Shown in pieces: positions 7,384 through 16,478 of a DNA stretch of 64,000 bases; the stretch's first letter is position 1, and the number at the start of each line of letters is the position of its first letter. Location: contig JALEFY010000037.1 of assembly GCA_022760435.1 (NCBI GenBank), positions 147,944 to 211,943 of the forward strand, given 5' to 3'. This stretch comes from Neomegalonema sp. (GTDB taxonomy: Bacteria > Pseudomonadota > Alphaproteobacteria > Rhodobacterales > Rhodobacteraceae). The position numbers and the translations under genes are program-made. Below the pieces are notes generated by a model. That model was not told where the DNA came from. It saw nothing but the letters and a program-made list of their open reading frames with translations, and made no database searches.

Positions 7384-9552
7384 ATGGCTGGGGCCAATTC
7401 GTCAAAGTTGAGTGATGCGCAAACCTGGATCCTGGGCGATGGCGGCAGCGCATCCGGCACAGCGCAATCGGATGTCACCCTTGGCGCGGAGAGCGATGAC
7501 ACGCTGGTCGGCGTCGATGCGGTCAATGGCGAGGTGATCGTCGGCGGCGCGGGGTCGGATATCGTGATCGGAACCGCGACCGGCGACACCCTGTTTGCCG
7601 GGCAATTGTCGGGCGCCGATGAGATTGCCGATGCGACCGAGAGCGACATCGTCGCCGGTGGCGCGGGTAATGACGTGATCTATGGCGGTGCCGGGGTCGA
7701 TATCCTCGATGGCGGCGATGGCGACGACCTGATCCGCGGCCGCAACAGCCACCGCCTGCTGCTGTCCGACAGCGCGATCTTGCAGGACGTTCTGCGCGGC
7801 GGGGCCGGTAACGACACCATCATCGGCAGCGACGGGATCGAGCTGATCCAGGGCGGCGCCGACAATGACACCATCCGCGCTGGCGGCGGCGATGACACGG
7901 TCTATGGCGAGAGCGGTGCCGACACGATCGAGGGCGGCGACGGTGCCGACACGCTCGATGGCGGCGAGGGCAATGACGTGATCACCGGTGATGCTGGCAA
8001 TGACCTGCTGATCGGCGGGGCTGGCAACGACACCCTGACCGGCGGCGCTGATCGCGACCAGCTTCGCGGCGGGCTTGGCGATGACGTCCTCAATGGCGGC
8101 GACGATAACGATCTGCTGCTCGGCGATGCCGGAGCGGACACGCTCAATGGCGGCGCCGGCTTCGATATCGCCGACTACTCGGCGAGTACCGCGGGCGTGA
8201 CCGTCGATCTGCGCGACTCGATCGGCACCGGCACCGGCGGCGATGCGGATGGCGATAGCCTGACCAGCATTGAGCGGGTGATCGGCTCAGCGCTCGGGGA
8301 TGTCCTCTTGGCGGCGCAATCGGGCTCGGAACTGTTTGGCGGCGAGGGCAACGATACCCTGACCGGACGCCAGGGCGATGACGCGCTCTACGGCCAGGAC
8401 GGCGATGACACCCTCTATGGCGGCGATGGCGACGACACCGCGCTTGGCGATCTGGGCAATGACCAGATCTTCGGCGGCGACGGTAATGACAAGCTGCTCG
8501 GCGGCGACGGGGATGACAGCGTCTCCGGTGAGGCGGGCGATGATCGCGTCTATGGCGGCGATGGCGTCGATACCCTGTCGGGCGGCGAGGGTGCCGATCA
8601 GCTCTTTGGCGGGCTCGGCAACGACCTCCTCACCGGTGAGGCTGGCGCTGACATCCTGCGCGGCGAAGCGGGCGATGACAGCCTGAATGGCGGCGGCGAC
8701 AACGACATCCTGTTCGGCGGTGACGGCAAAGACGCGCTCTACGGCGAGACCGGCGATGACATCCTGCGCGGCGAAGCGGGAGACGATACGATCTATGGCG
8801 GCGCTGGCGCCGATGTCGCTCTCGGCGGCGATGACAATGACACGATCTATGGTGGCGACGGTGCTGACATCCTGCGCGGTGAAGCCGGTGATGACAGCAT
8901 CGATGGCGGCAATGATGATGACATCATCCTTGGCGGGGACGGCGTCGATAGCCTGACCGGCGGGCGCGGTGATGACAAGATCAACACCGGTTCGGGCGGC
9001 GATTTCGCCTGGGGCGGGCTCGGCAATGACAAGCTGATCGGCGGTGCCGATGCCGACACCCTCTACGGCGAAGACGGCGCGGACACCATCGTCGCCGGTG
9101 CTGGGGACGATGTGATCGATGGCGGGGCGGATGCCGACAAACTGCTCGGCCAGGGCGGCGCCGACCAGATCGATGGCGGCTCGGGTAATGACCGCCTGTT
9201 CGGCGGCGCCGATGGCGACACGCTGCTCGGCGGTGCCGGTGCAGATCGTCTCTACGGCGAAGACGGGGCCGACAGTCTCGACGGCGGTCTTGGCAACGAC
9301 TTGCTCTATGGTGGCACCGGCGATGATGTCTTCATCCTGTCGAGCGCCAGCGGAGCCGATCGCATCACCGATTTCGAGCAGGGCAGCGACAAGATCGACC
9401 TGTCTGCCTTCGCGGTGGAAAGCTTCGATGATCTGCAAGGGTTGATGGAAGACAAGGGCCGCTACACGCTGATCACTTTCGACAGCGGCGAGAGCCTGCG
9501 CGTTGACGGTATCGCGCCAGACGCGCTGACCGCGGATGATTTCCTGCTCTGA
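7384..9552 (+). CDS. RTX calcium-binding repeat protein, probable type I secretion substrate
   Basis: A 722-residue protein made almost entirely of GGxGxDxLx nonapeptides, which form calcium-dependent beta-rolls. No enzyme domain is visible. A linker at about residues 260-300 ('ADYSASTAGVTVDLRDS') divides two RTX blocks. The last 50 residues ('RITDFEQGSDKIDLSAF' to 'ADDFLL') match the uncleaved C-terminal secretion signal style of type I substrates. There is no signal peptide and no cysteine. I chose the ATG at 7384 because AGGGG precedes it by seven bases and longer frames run antisense into the CMP-sugar synthetase. The 260 bp upstream must hold both divergent promoters; I see no clear consensus there. 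Possible roles are S-layer-like coat or adhesin. Confidence 0.9.
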   Translation: MAGANSSKLSDAQTWILGDGGSASGTAQSDVTLGAESDDTLVGVDAVNGEVIVGGAGSDIVIGTATGDTLFAGQLSGADEIADATESDIVAGGAGNDVIYGGAGVDILDGGDGDDLIRGRNSHRLLLSDSAILQDVLRGGAGNDTIIGSDGIELIQGGADNDTIRAGGGDDTVYGESGADTIEGGDGADTLDGGEGNDVITGDAGNDLLIGGAGNDTLTGGADRDQLRGGLGDDVLNGGDDNDLLLGDAGADTLNGGAGFDIADYSASTAGVTVDLRDSIGTGTGGDADGDSLTSIERVIGSALGDVLLAAQSGSELFGGEGNDTLTGRQGDDALYGQDGDDTLYGGDGDDTALGDLGNDQIFGGDGNDKLLGGDGDDSVSGEAGDDRVYGGDGVDTLSGGEGADQLFGGLGNDLLTGEAGADILRGEAGDDSLNGGGDNDILFGGDGKDALYGETGDDILRGEAGDDTIYGGAGADVALGGDDNDTIYGGDGADILRGEAGDDSIDGGNDDDIILGGDGVDSLTGGRGDDKINTGSGGDFAWGGLGNDKLIGGADADTLYGEDGADTIVAGAGDDVIDGGADADKLLGQGGADQIDGGSGNDRLFGGADGDTLLGGAGADRLYGEDGADSLDGGLGNDLLYGGTGDDVFILSSASGADRITDFEQGSDKIDLSAFAVESFDDLQGLMEDKGRYTLITFDSGESLRVDGIAPDALTADDFLL

Positions 9553-9569
9553 CGAGCCCCCGCTTGCAT

Positions 9570-9610
9570 AAAAAAAGCCGCACATCTCATCGGGGCGTGC
9601 GGCTTTTTTG
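9570..9610. terminator. Bidirectional intrinsic terminator
   Basis: AAAAAAGCCGCAC at 9571-9583 pairs with GTGCGGCTTTTTT at 9597-9609 around a 13-base loop. The A-run on one side and the T-run on the other let it act on both strands. It lies between the convergent RTX gene and phoB and should end both transcripts. Confidence 0.93.
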
Positions 9611-9655
9611 TTCTGGAAGGACGAGACGAAACGCCTCTCAGCGGCCGAGCGTCAG

Positions 9656-10363
9656 TCAGCCGGCGCTTACATTGGCATAGGTCTCGTCGAGCGAGTACCC
9701 GGCGGCACGCACAGTACGGATCGGGTCCTTGTCGAACCCTTCATTGAGCGCCTTGCGCAGACGTCCGACATGCACATCGACCGTGCGCGCCTCCACATAG
9801 ACATCGCGCCCCCAGACCAGATCGAGCAATTGCTCGCGGCTATAGACCCGGCCCGGCCGCTGCATCAGGCAATCGAGCAGCCGGAATTCCGTCGGCCCGA
9901 CATGGATTTCCTTGTCGGCGCGGCGCACGCGACGGGTCTCGCGATCGAGGATGATATCACCGAAGGTCGCGATATCTCCGGCGAGGGTCGGACGCGCCCG
10001 CCGCAGCACCGCCCGCACCCGAGCGATCAACTCGGTCATCGAGAACGGCTTCAACATGTAATCATCTGCCCCGGTATCGAGGCCGCGAATGCGGTCATCC
10101 TCATCACCACGAGCAGTGAGCATGATGATCGGGACATCCCGGCTCTCGGGACGGGCCCGAACCTGACGGCAAATCTCGATCCCGGAGACATGCGGCAGCA
10201 TCCAATCGAGGATGATCAGGTCCGGCTGTTCATCCTTGAGCGCATTCATCGCATCTTCGCCATTGGTGCAAAGCCGTACGTCGAAGCCCTGCTCCTTGAG
10301 ATTATACTCAAGCAGGGCACACAGGGCTTCCTCATCCTCTACGATCAGAATGCGCGCGCTCAT
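9656..10363 (-). CDS. phoB: Phosphate regulon response regulator PhoB
   Basis: A 235-residue OmpR/PhoB-family regulator. The receiver domain (about 1-120) has acidic residues D10 and phospho-acceptor D53 in 'LILDWMLPHVSG', and the conserved Lys in 'YMLKPFS'. The C-terminal winged helix (about 130-228) contains 'GPTEFRLLDCLMQRPGRVYS' and 'VDVHVGRLRKAL'. When phosphorylated by PhoR under phosphate limitation it binds Pho boxes and activates pst and other genes. GGAGATC precedes the ATG. It is the last gene of the phoR-pstSCAB-phoU-phoB cluster, 47 bp after phoU, and is followed by a strong terminator. Confidence 0.96.
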   Translation of the reverse strand: MSARILIVEDEEALCALLEYNLKEQGFDVRLCTNGEDAMNALKDEQPDLIILDWMLPHVSGIEICRQVRARPESRDVPIIMLTARGDEDDRIRGLDTGADDYMLKPFSMTELIARVRAVLRRARPTLAGDIATFGDIILDRETRRVRRADKEIHVGPTEFRLLDCLMQRPGRVYSREQLLDLVWGRDVYVEARTVDVHVGRLRKALNEGFDKDPIRTVRAAGYSLDETYANVSAG

Positions 10364-10410
10364 TTTGATCTCCCAGATTGGTCCGCATCCATTGCTTTAT
10401 CCCGTTTCCG

Positions 10411-11175
10411 TCAGACGATCGTGTCGATATTGGGCAGCGGAAAAAGCGGATCCCCTTTCGGTCGGTCATTGCCGAAGGAGCGCCCCACGGCAACATAGTA
10501 AGTCATCTCGGCAATGAAGGTCGTGTGATCGCCGATCCGTTCGAGATTTTTCGCGACGAACAGGAGCTGCGCGCCCTCACTGACAAAGCGCGGTTCGCTG
10601 CTCATATTGGCGATCAGCACGTGGAAAATGCTGTTATGCAGCTCATCGACCTCAATATCGCGGCGCCAGACCCCCTCGGCCCCATGGATATCCCGCGTGC
10701 CATAGGCATCGAGCGCATCCGCGAGTTGTCCGCGCACCTGATGCCCAAGACGCAGGATGCTCGCGACGCCATTGCTATCGCTACGGCTATGGATCAGCGA
10801 GGTGCGTTTGGCAATATTCTTGGCAAGATCCCCGATCCGCTCAAGCGTCGCTGCGATTTTCAGGGCGGCGATGGTTTCGCGTAGGTCCTGCGCCAGCGGT
10901 TGACGGAGCGCGAGGGTGCGCACCGCCAGTTCTTCGATCTCGACTTCCCGCTGATCGATCCCCTGATCGCGCGCAACGATCTCGGCAGCCAGCACCAGGT
11001 CGCGGCGTTGCGCCGCCTCAAGGCAATCGGCGAATTGCTCCTCGACCAACCCGCCCATTTCTGACACTCGCGCGCGCAACGTCGTGAAGTCCATGTCATA
11101 CGCGCTCAAAATGGAGGTCACGCGTTCAGCCCTCAGTAAAGATCCGTTGACCGGTGGCTTTGCCTCAGTATCCAT
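10411..11175 (-). CDS. phoU: Phosphate signalling protein PhoU
   Basis: A 254-residue all-helical PhoU. Its two homologous halves each carry the metal-binding signature ('LERIGDLAKNIAKR' in the first, 'LERIGDHTTFIAEM' in the second). It links the PstSCAB transporter to the PhoR kinase and represses PhoB output when phosphate is plentiful. The first 25 residues precede the usual PhoU start and look flexible. It lies 20 bp after pstB and 47 bp before phoB, in the usual operon position. Confidence 0.96.
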   Translation of the reverse strand: MDTEAKPPVNGSLLRAERVTSILSAYDMDFTTLRARVSEMGGLVEEQFADCLEAAQRRDLVLAAEIVARDQGIDQREVEIEELAVRTLALRQPLAQDLRETIAALKIAATLERIGDLAKNIAKRTSLIHSRSDSNGVASILRLGHQVRGQLADALDAYGTRDIHGAEGVWRRDIEVDELHNSIFHVLIANMSSEPRFVSEGAQLLFVAKNLERIGDHTTFIAEMTYYVAVGRSFGNDRPKGDPLFPLPNIDTIV

Positions 11176-11195
11176 CGCGCGCCCCCGGGCAACGA

Positions 11196-12008
11196 TTAGC
11201 CGAAGCGTCCGGTGATGTAGTCCTGGGTCCGCTGATCAACCGGGTTGGTGAAGATCTGCGACGTATCGCCGAACTCAACCAGATTGCCCAGATGGAAGAA
11301 AGCCGTCTTCTGGCTGACACGGGCCGCTTGTTGCATCGAGTGCGTGACGATCACGATCGAATAGTTCTGACGAAGCTCTTCAATGAGATCCTCGATCGCC
11401 GCGGTTGCGATCGGATCGAGAGCCGAGCAAGGTTCGTCCATCAGCAGAACTTCCGGCGCGGTCGCAATGGCGCGGGCGATGCACAGACGCTGTTGCTGGC
11501 CACCTGACAGGCCGGTGCCCGGCTGATCGAGACGATCTTTGACCTCGTCCCAGATCGAGGCGCGGCGCAGCGCGCTTTCGACCACGTCATTGAGATCGGC
11601 CTTGTTGGTGACCAGGCCGTGGATGCGCGGGCCATAGGCGACGTTCTCAAAGATCGATTTCGGAAACGGGTTCGGCTTCTGGAAAACCATGCCGACGCGC
11701 GCCCGCAACTGCACCGGGTCAATGGCACGGTCATAGATATCGCCGCCATCGAGTTTGATCTCACCGGTCACCCGGCAGACATCAATCGTGTCATTCATGC
11801 GGTTCAGGCAGCGCAGGAAGGTCGACTTGCCGCAACCCGACGGGCCGATAAAGGCAGTGACTGTCTTGTCGAGGATATCGACATCGACATCCTTGATCGC
11901 ATGCGTGCTGCCGTAGAAAACATTGACCTTGCGGGCAACCATCTTGACTTCGGTGCCGTGTTCGGTGGCCGCAGCGGCGGCGACGGCAGCGAGATGTTGT
12001 TCACTCAT
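11196..12008 (-). CDS. pstB: Phosphate ABC transporter ATP-binding protein PstB
   Basis: A 270-residue ABC ATPase that powers phosphate import through PstC-PstA. Walker [10 protein letters not shown] is at 55-63, the Q-loop is in '[12 protein letters not shown]', the signature LSGGQQQR is at 167-174, Walker B LLMDEP is at 188-193, and the switch His is in 'IVTHSMQQA'. A roughly 20-residue Ala-rich N-terminal extension precedes the usual start. GGAAGGG lies before the ATG. It is separated from pstA by 90 bp containing a perfect hairpin, unlike the tight spacing on its other side. Confidence 0.97.
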   Translation of the reverse strand: MSEQHLAAVAAAAATEHGTEVKMVARKVNVFYGSTHAIKDVDVDILDKTVTAFIGPSGCGKSTFLRCLNRMNDTIDVCRVTGEIKLDGGDIYDRAIDPVQLRARVGMVFQKPNPFPKSIFENVAYGPRIHGLVTNKADLNDVVESALRRASIWDEVKDRLDQPGTGLSGGQQQRLCIARAIATAPEVLLMDEPCSALDPIATAAIEDLIEELRQNYSIVIVTHSMQQAARVSQKTAFFHLGNLVEFGDTSQIFTNPVDQRTQDYITGRFG

Positions 12009-12049
12009 ATCTCAAACCCTTCCTCTGTCCTCGCCGAAAATCGGCTTGC

Positions 12050-12088
12050 CTTCTGCGGAGCGCCCCTATCATCCCGGCTCCGCAGAAG
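12050..12088 (-). other. Long hairpin in the pstA-pstB intergenic region
   Basis: CTTCTGCGGAGC (12050-12061) and GCTCCGCAGAAG (12077-12088) form a perfect 12-bp stem with a 15-base loop. There is no T-run, so it is more likely an mRNA processing or stabilising element, or a copy of a dispersed palindrome, than a terminator. Confidence 0.7.
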
Positions 12089-12098
12089 CACCCATTTC

Positions 12099-13913
12099 TT
12101 ACCAGCGCCGCTCGAAGCGTTTGCGCAGGAACACTGCCAAGGCGTTCATGGCCACCAGGAACAGCAGCAAAACAATGATCGCCATCGAGGTTTTCGCCTT
12201 GAACAGCGTTTCAGGGAAGTCGGACCACTGATAGATCAGGGCCGGCATTACCGAGGCTGGCTCGTTGAACCAGCCAGGCACATCCGCCACGAAGGCGTTC
12301 ATCCCGACCATGATCAGCGGTGCGGTCTCACCCAACGCTTGCGCCATGGCAATGATCGAGCCGGTCATGATCCCCGGCATCGCCAACGGCAAGACATGGT
12401 GGAACACGGTCTGCACTTTCGACGCCCCGAGCCCGAGCGCTGCGCTGCGGATCGAAGGCGGCACCGCCCGCACCGAGGCACGCGCCGCGATGATGATGGT
12501 GGGCAAAGACATCAGTGCCAGCACCACACCGCCGACAATCGGCGTTGAGCGCTCCCAACCGAAATAGCTCAGGAACACCACAGCGCCGAAGAGACCGAAG
12601 ATGATCGACGGGATCGCCGCAAGGTTGTTGATGTTCACCTCGATAAAGTCGGTAAAGCCGTTCTTGGGAGCGAATTCCTCGAGATAGATCGCGGCCAGCA
12701 CACCCAGGGGAAACGCAAGGGTGAAGGTCACAATCATCGTCCAGAAACTGCCGACCAGCGCGCCCCAGACACCCGCGATCTCTGCATTGCGCGAGTTCGA
12801 GGCCGTCAGCAAGCGCGTGTTCAGCTCCGTCTGGATCCGCCCTTCGGCCTTCAGATCCTCGAGCCAGACCAGATGGTTGTCCTTGATCAGGCGACCATTC
12901 TCCGGCAGCTCGAAACGGGCCACTTTCCAGGCGTCGGACGCCACTTGATCGCGGCCTTCGAGCTCTTGCAGAACCACGCCGTGGGCGCGCTCATTCGAGA
13001 CCGAGATCAGCTTGATCACCCCGCCATTGGCGTGGATGAAGAAGCTCGGCATATCATCGGTCAGGTCTTCTTCACCGCTCGGTTGCTGCGCCCGCGCCCG
13101 CAGAGCATCGGCTTGCGATTGCAGGTGATCACGGTCGCCGGCGAAGCGATCGCGCTGAGCTTGCAAGGCGCTGCGCTCTTCCTCGCTGAGCGCGCCATCT
13201 GCCAGTTGCTTGACCATCGCATCGACACCGGCTTGCTGACGAGAAGCCCCGACCTCGAGCCGTGCTGCCGCGACCAGCAGCGCGTCTTTCACATCCGAAA
13301 GGATCGGCGCCAAAGCGTTGGAAGCAATGAGCAATTCGACCTCATCGCCATCGCCGACGATATCGAGCAGGCCATTGCCTGGCCGCGAGGTCAGCTCGCC
13401 ATACTGGCCCTTGAAATAGAGCTGGGCGTCATCAGAGAGCAAGACATCGGTGCTGGTGGTGCTGCCGATCAGATTGGGATCCGCCAACACCCGTTTGCCA
13501 AGATCGATGCCCGCATCCTGGCCAACAAGGCTACTCAGCGCCCGGCGCTCGCGCCGATCCGGATCATCGAAAAGCGCATAAACGCCGCGCTTGATCTGCG
13601 TGGAAAGGTCCGGCGTCACAACCTGAAGCGCGGCCTCGCCACCCTCGCTCAACGCGGCGGCCGATTGACGGATCTGATCGGCCTGGCGCTCATCGATGCT
13701 CAGCGGCACCTCTACGGTCACGTAATATTCGGATACCGCGAGATAGGCCTGCGAGACGATCGACCAGACAAGCGTCGCCAGCGCGATCACCGCGAGGCTG
13801 ATCGCCCCTATGCCCAAAACCTGAAACCAGGTTTCGGATCGGTTGCGCTTGCGCATGACCTGCTTGGCGCGGTCGGATGTATGAAATTCGGCAAGTTTGC
13901 TCGTATCAACCAT
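12099..13913 (-). CDS. pstA: Phosphate ABC transporter permease PstA, long form
   Basis: A 604-residue PstA, about twice the length of the E. coli protein. A first transmembrane segment lies at about 33-60. A roughly 300-residue hydrophilic region follows (DUF3333-like start, then a charged helical stretch with 'LSEEERSALQAQRDRF'). The conserved permease domain with about five further membrane spans occupies the last 220 residues, including the EAA-like loop 'AALGLGASKVQTVFHHVLPLA'. With PstC it forms the channel. I chose the ATG at 13913, eight bases after GGGG. A GTG nine bases upstream is the alternative. It starts 15 bp after the pstC stop. Confidence 0.94.
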   Translation of the reverse strand: MVDTSKLAEFHTSDRAKQVMRKRNRSETWFQVLGIGAISLAVIALATLVWSIVSQAYLAVSEYYVTVEVPLSIDERQADQIRQSAAALSEGGEAALQVVTPDLSTQIKRGVYALFDDPDRRERRALSSLVGQDAGIDLGKRVLADPNLIGSTTSTDVLLSDDAQLYFKGQYGELTSRPGNGLLDIVGDGDEVELLIASNALAPILSDVKDALLVAAARLEVGASRQQAGVDAMVKQLADGALSEEERSALQAQRDRFAGDRDHLQSQADALRARAQQPSGEEDLTDDMPSFFIHANGGVIKLISVSNERAHGVVLQELEGRDQVASDAWKVARFELPENGRLIKDNHLVWLEDLKAEGRIQTELNTRLLTASNSRNAEIAGVWGALVGSFWTMIVTFTLAFPLGVLAAIYLEEFAPKNGFTDFIEVNINNLAAIPSIIFGLFGAVVFLSYFGWERSTPIVGGVVLALMSLPTIIIAARASVRAVPPSIRSAALGLGASKVQTVFHHVLPLAMPGIMTGSIIAMAQALGETAPLIMVGMNAFVADVPGWFNEPASVMPALIYQWSDFPETLFKAKTSMAIIVLLLFLVAMNALAVFLRKRFERRW

Positions 13914-13928
13914 TGGATCCACCCCGCA

Positions 13929-15308
13929 TCAATCGTACATTTCGCGATACCTGCGCACGATGCGCAGAGCAATGATGTTCAGGATCAGCGTGACCGTGAA
14001 CAGGGCGAAGCCGAGCGTAAAGGCCGGCGGGCCAGCGGTTCCGGCGTCGGTATCGCCGAGGATCAGCGCCACGATCTGCACAGTCACCGTCGTCACCGCC
14101 TCCAGCGGGTTCCAGGTGAGGTTGGCGCCCTGACCGGCGGCCATCACCACGATCATCGTCTCGCCCACCGCGCGCGAGAAGCCCAGGATCACCGCCGAGA
14201 TGATCCCCGGCAGCGCTGCGGGAAGAATGACCTTGCGGATGGTTTCAGCCTTGGTCGCCCCCAGCCCATAGGAGCCGTCGCGCAGGCTTTGCGGCACCGC
14301 GTTGATCACGTCATCGGACAGCGATGAGACGAAGGGGATGATCATGATCCCCATCACGATACCAGCCGCCAGCGCGCTTTCCGACGCCACGGTCAGGCCC
14401 ATCGCTTCGCCGGTATTGCGAATGAAGGGCGCGACGGTGATCGCAGCGAAGAAGCCATAAACAACGGTCGGAATACCAGCGAGGATCTCCAGCATCGGCT
14501 TGGCCCAGGCGCGCAGGCGCGGCGAAGCATAGTCGGACAGATAGATCGCCGACATCAGCCCGATGGGAACGGCGACCAGCATCGCGATCAGCGTGATCAT
14601 GAGCGTGCCGACCAGAAGCGGGATCCAGCCAATCTTCGCCGGATCGAGGGTGCCACTATGCACACCCGAAAGCGGGCTCCAGGTGGTGCCGAACAAGAAG
14701 CTGCCGATATCCCAATGGATCATGTCGAAAAAGACAATGGTCTCGAACACCAGCGAGAGTACGATCCCGATCGTCGTGACAATCGCCACGGAGGCACAGA
14801 CCATCAGAACGCCGCGAATGACGCGTTCCGACCGGTTCCGGGCACGAAAATCGCGGCCCACCTGAAAATTCGTCATCAGCGCGGTCAGCGCCGCCAGGGC
14901 GATCGCGATACCGGGGACGGCATAGCTCGTCAGGGGCTTGAGCGATGCGTAGGTTTCCGCAACCGCATCGCGAACATCACCCGAGCGCGACGTGATGCCG
15001 CCATCGATCTGGGCTTTCGCGTCGCGAATGATCGATTGGCGCTGGATCGCAGATGCATCGGGCAGGCGCTCGGCCACGACACCCTCGAGTGCGGATCCGG
15101 TATACTGGGTGACGCCAACGCTCAAGATGATGAGCGCCAGCAACCCGATCAGCCCGGTCCAGAGAAACGAATAAAGACCGTGATAGGACGGTCTGGAGTG
15201 CAAATTCTTCAGCAGCCCGTCCGAAGACGCGATTGCCCGACTTCTCGCGAACAGGAAAGCACATACTGCAATCAGCAGTATCGCCCCCAAGGCCAGCCCC
15301 ACACCCAT
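13929..15308 (-). CDS. pstC: Phosphate ABC transporter permease PstC, long form
   Basis: A 459-residue permease. Two N-terminal membrane segments (about 3-25 and 48-70) and an intervening soluble stretch precede the standard PstC channel domain, which carries 'SYGLGATKAETIRKVILPAA' as the ATPase-contact loop and 'GFSRAVGETMIVVMAAG'. The extended N terminus is common in alphaproteobacterial PstC, whereas E. coli PstC has about 320 residues. The ATG at 15308 is preceded by GGAGG at five bases. A TTG at 15323 is rejected because it lies upstream of this ribosome site. The gene follows the hairpin after pstS. Confidence 0.95.
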   Translation of the reverse strand: MGVGLALGAILLIAVCAFLFARSRAIASSDGLLKNLHSRPSYHGLYSFLWTGLIGLLALIILSVGVTQYTGSALEGVVAERLPDASAIQRQSIIRDAKAQIDGGITSRSGDVRDAVAETYASLKPLTSYAVPGIAIALAALTALMTNFQVGRDFRARNRSERVIRGVLMVCASVAIVTTIGIVLSLVFETIVFFDMIHWDIGSFLFGTTWSPLSGVHSGTLDPAKIGWIPLLVGTLMITLIAMLVAVPIGLMSAIYLSDYASPRLRAWAKPMLEILAGIPTVVYGFFAAITVAPFIRNTGEAMGLTVASESALAAGIVMGIMIIPFVSSLSDDVINAVPQSLRDGSYGLGATKAETIRKVILPAALPGIISAVILGFSRAVGETMIVVMAAGQGANLTWNPLEAVTTVTVQIVALILGDTDAGTAGPPAFTLGFALFTVTLILNIIALRIVRRYREMYD

Positions 15309-15341
15309 TGCGCCCTCCAGCAAGACGAAAACAAATCACCA

Positions 15342-15373
15342 AACAAAAAATGAGGGGGCTCGCGCCCCCTCAC
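15342..15373 (-). terminator. Attenuating terminator between pstS and pstC
   Basis: On the minus strand TGAGGGGGC (complement of 15365-15373) pairs with GCCCCCTCA (complement of 15351-15359) around a short CGCGA-type loop, followed by TTTTTTG. This is a good intrinsic terminator 14 bp after the pstS stop. It probably lets the abundant binding protein be expressed above the membrane components, as in other pst operons. Confidence 0.85.
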
Positions 15374-15386
15374 TTGGTCGAGATGC

Positions 15387-16373
15387 TTATTTCAGCTTCT
15401 CGGAACCGTCCATGACGGTCAGCGACAGCGCTTTGTCGGCATTTGCCTTGTGCGCGTCGGCCGGCAGCGGGATCAGGCCTTTTTCAACGGCGTAGCCGTC
15501 TTCACCGGTGGCGTTGTCCGAAGCGAATTCAGCAACGTATTCCATGATGCCCGGAACAACACCGACGTGAGCTTTCTTCACGTAGAAGTACAGCTTACGC
15601 GAAACCGGGTATTCACCGGCCAGGATGTTGTCAAAGGTCGGCTCGACACCTTCGATTTTCGCGCCTTTGATCTTGTCGGCGTTCTGATCGAGGAACGAGA
15701 AACCGAACACGCCCAGAGCAACCGGGTTTGCTTCCAGCTTCGAAACGATCAGGTTGTCGTTCTCACCGGCGTCAACCCATGCACCATCGGCGCGGACTTC
15801 GATTTTCTTGATGTCTGCTTTCGACAGGCCAGCTTTCTTCGCACCGGCTTCGATTGCCAGCTCGTGGAAAGCGTCACGGGTGCCCGAGGTCGGCGGCGGG
15901 CCAAGCACTTCGATTTTTTCTGCCGGCAGCGACGGGTTCACGTCGTTCCACGAAGCGGCCTCGGTGGTGCCCAGAGCCTTGAACAGCTCTTCACGGGTCA
16001 GATCGAAATCTGCACCGGCTTTCGAGTTCGCAACGACGATGCCATCAAAGCCAACTTCGAATTCGATGATGTCGGTGACGCCGTTTTCGTTGCAGAGTTT
16101 CCACTCTTTCGCTTTCATGCGGCGCGACGCGTTGGTGATGTCCGGATGCTCTTCGCCAACGCCGGCGCAGAACAGCTTCAGGCCACCGCCCGAACCGGTC
16201 GACTCAACCACCGGGGTTTTGTAGGCGGTGGTTTTGCCGAACTGCTCAGCAACTGCGGTTGCGAACGGGAAAACGGTCGACGAGCCGACGATGCGGATCT
16301 GATCGCGGGCCGATGCTTCGCCAACCAGGGCGAGAGCAGCAACGGCCGCCAGAGCGATACCGGTGATTTTCAT
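15387..16373 (-). CDS. pstS: Phosphate-binding periplasmic protein PstS
   Basis: A 328-residue periplasmic binding protein. A Sec signal peptide covers residues 1-22 (ending 'LVGEASA'), followed by 'RDQIRIVGSSTVFPFATAVA', the phosphate-coordinating start of the mature protein. 'VESTGSGGGLKLFCAG' and 'PPTSGTRDAFHEL' are further ligand loops. It delivers phosphate to PstC-PstA. The ATG at 16373 has GGAG seven bases before it; a TTG four codons upstream is unlikely. A candidate Pho box is centred about 95 bp upstream. Its codon use is cleaner than its neighbours, consistent with high expression. Confidence 0.97.
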   Translation of the reverse strand: MKITGIALAAVAALALVGEASARDQIRIVGSSTVFPFATAVAEQFGKTTAYKTPVVESTGSGGGLKLFCAGVGEEHPDITNASRRMKAKEWKLCNENGVTDIIEFEVGFDGIVVANSKAGADFDLTREELFKALGTTEAASWNDVNPSLPAEKIEVLGPPPTSGTRDAFHELAIEAGAKKAGLSKADIKKIEVRADGAWVDAGENDNLIVSKLEANPVALGVFGFSFLDQNADKIKGAKIEGVEPTFDNILAGEYPVSRKLYFYVKKAHVGVVPGIMEYVAEFASDNATGEDGYAVEKGLIPLPADAHKANADKALSLTVMDGSEKLK

Positions 16374-16460
16374 GATTGTCTCCAAATCTCTCCAAGTGAG
16401 AGCCGAGCCTTGTCGGCTCGTACTCTGCGGCGGAAATTATGAGAAGGCGACAACGAGTGA

Positions 16461-16478
16461 ATGACAGTTGAGCGTCAC
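16461..16478 (-). promoter_or_regulatory. Candidate Pho box upstream of pstS
   Basis: On the minus strand GTGACGC-TCAA-CTGTCAT forms two heptamers 11 bases apart, matching the CTGTCAT-N4-CTGTCAT plan of PhoB sites. A weaker third repeat (ATGTTAC) lies 11 bases further upstream. The position, 88 bp before the pstS start, is suitable for PhoB activation. Confidence 0.55.

Noticed and set aside
7624..9500. RTX coding repeats as a DNA-level tandem or CRISPR-like array
   Set aside because: The periodicity is of 27 bases and follows the nonapeptide code with variable codons. Spacers and palindromic repeats are absent.
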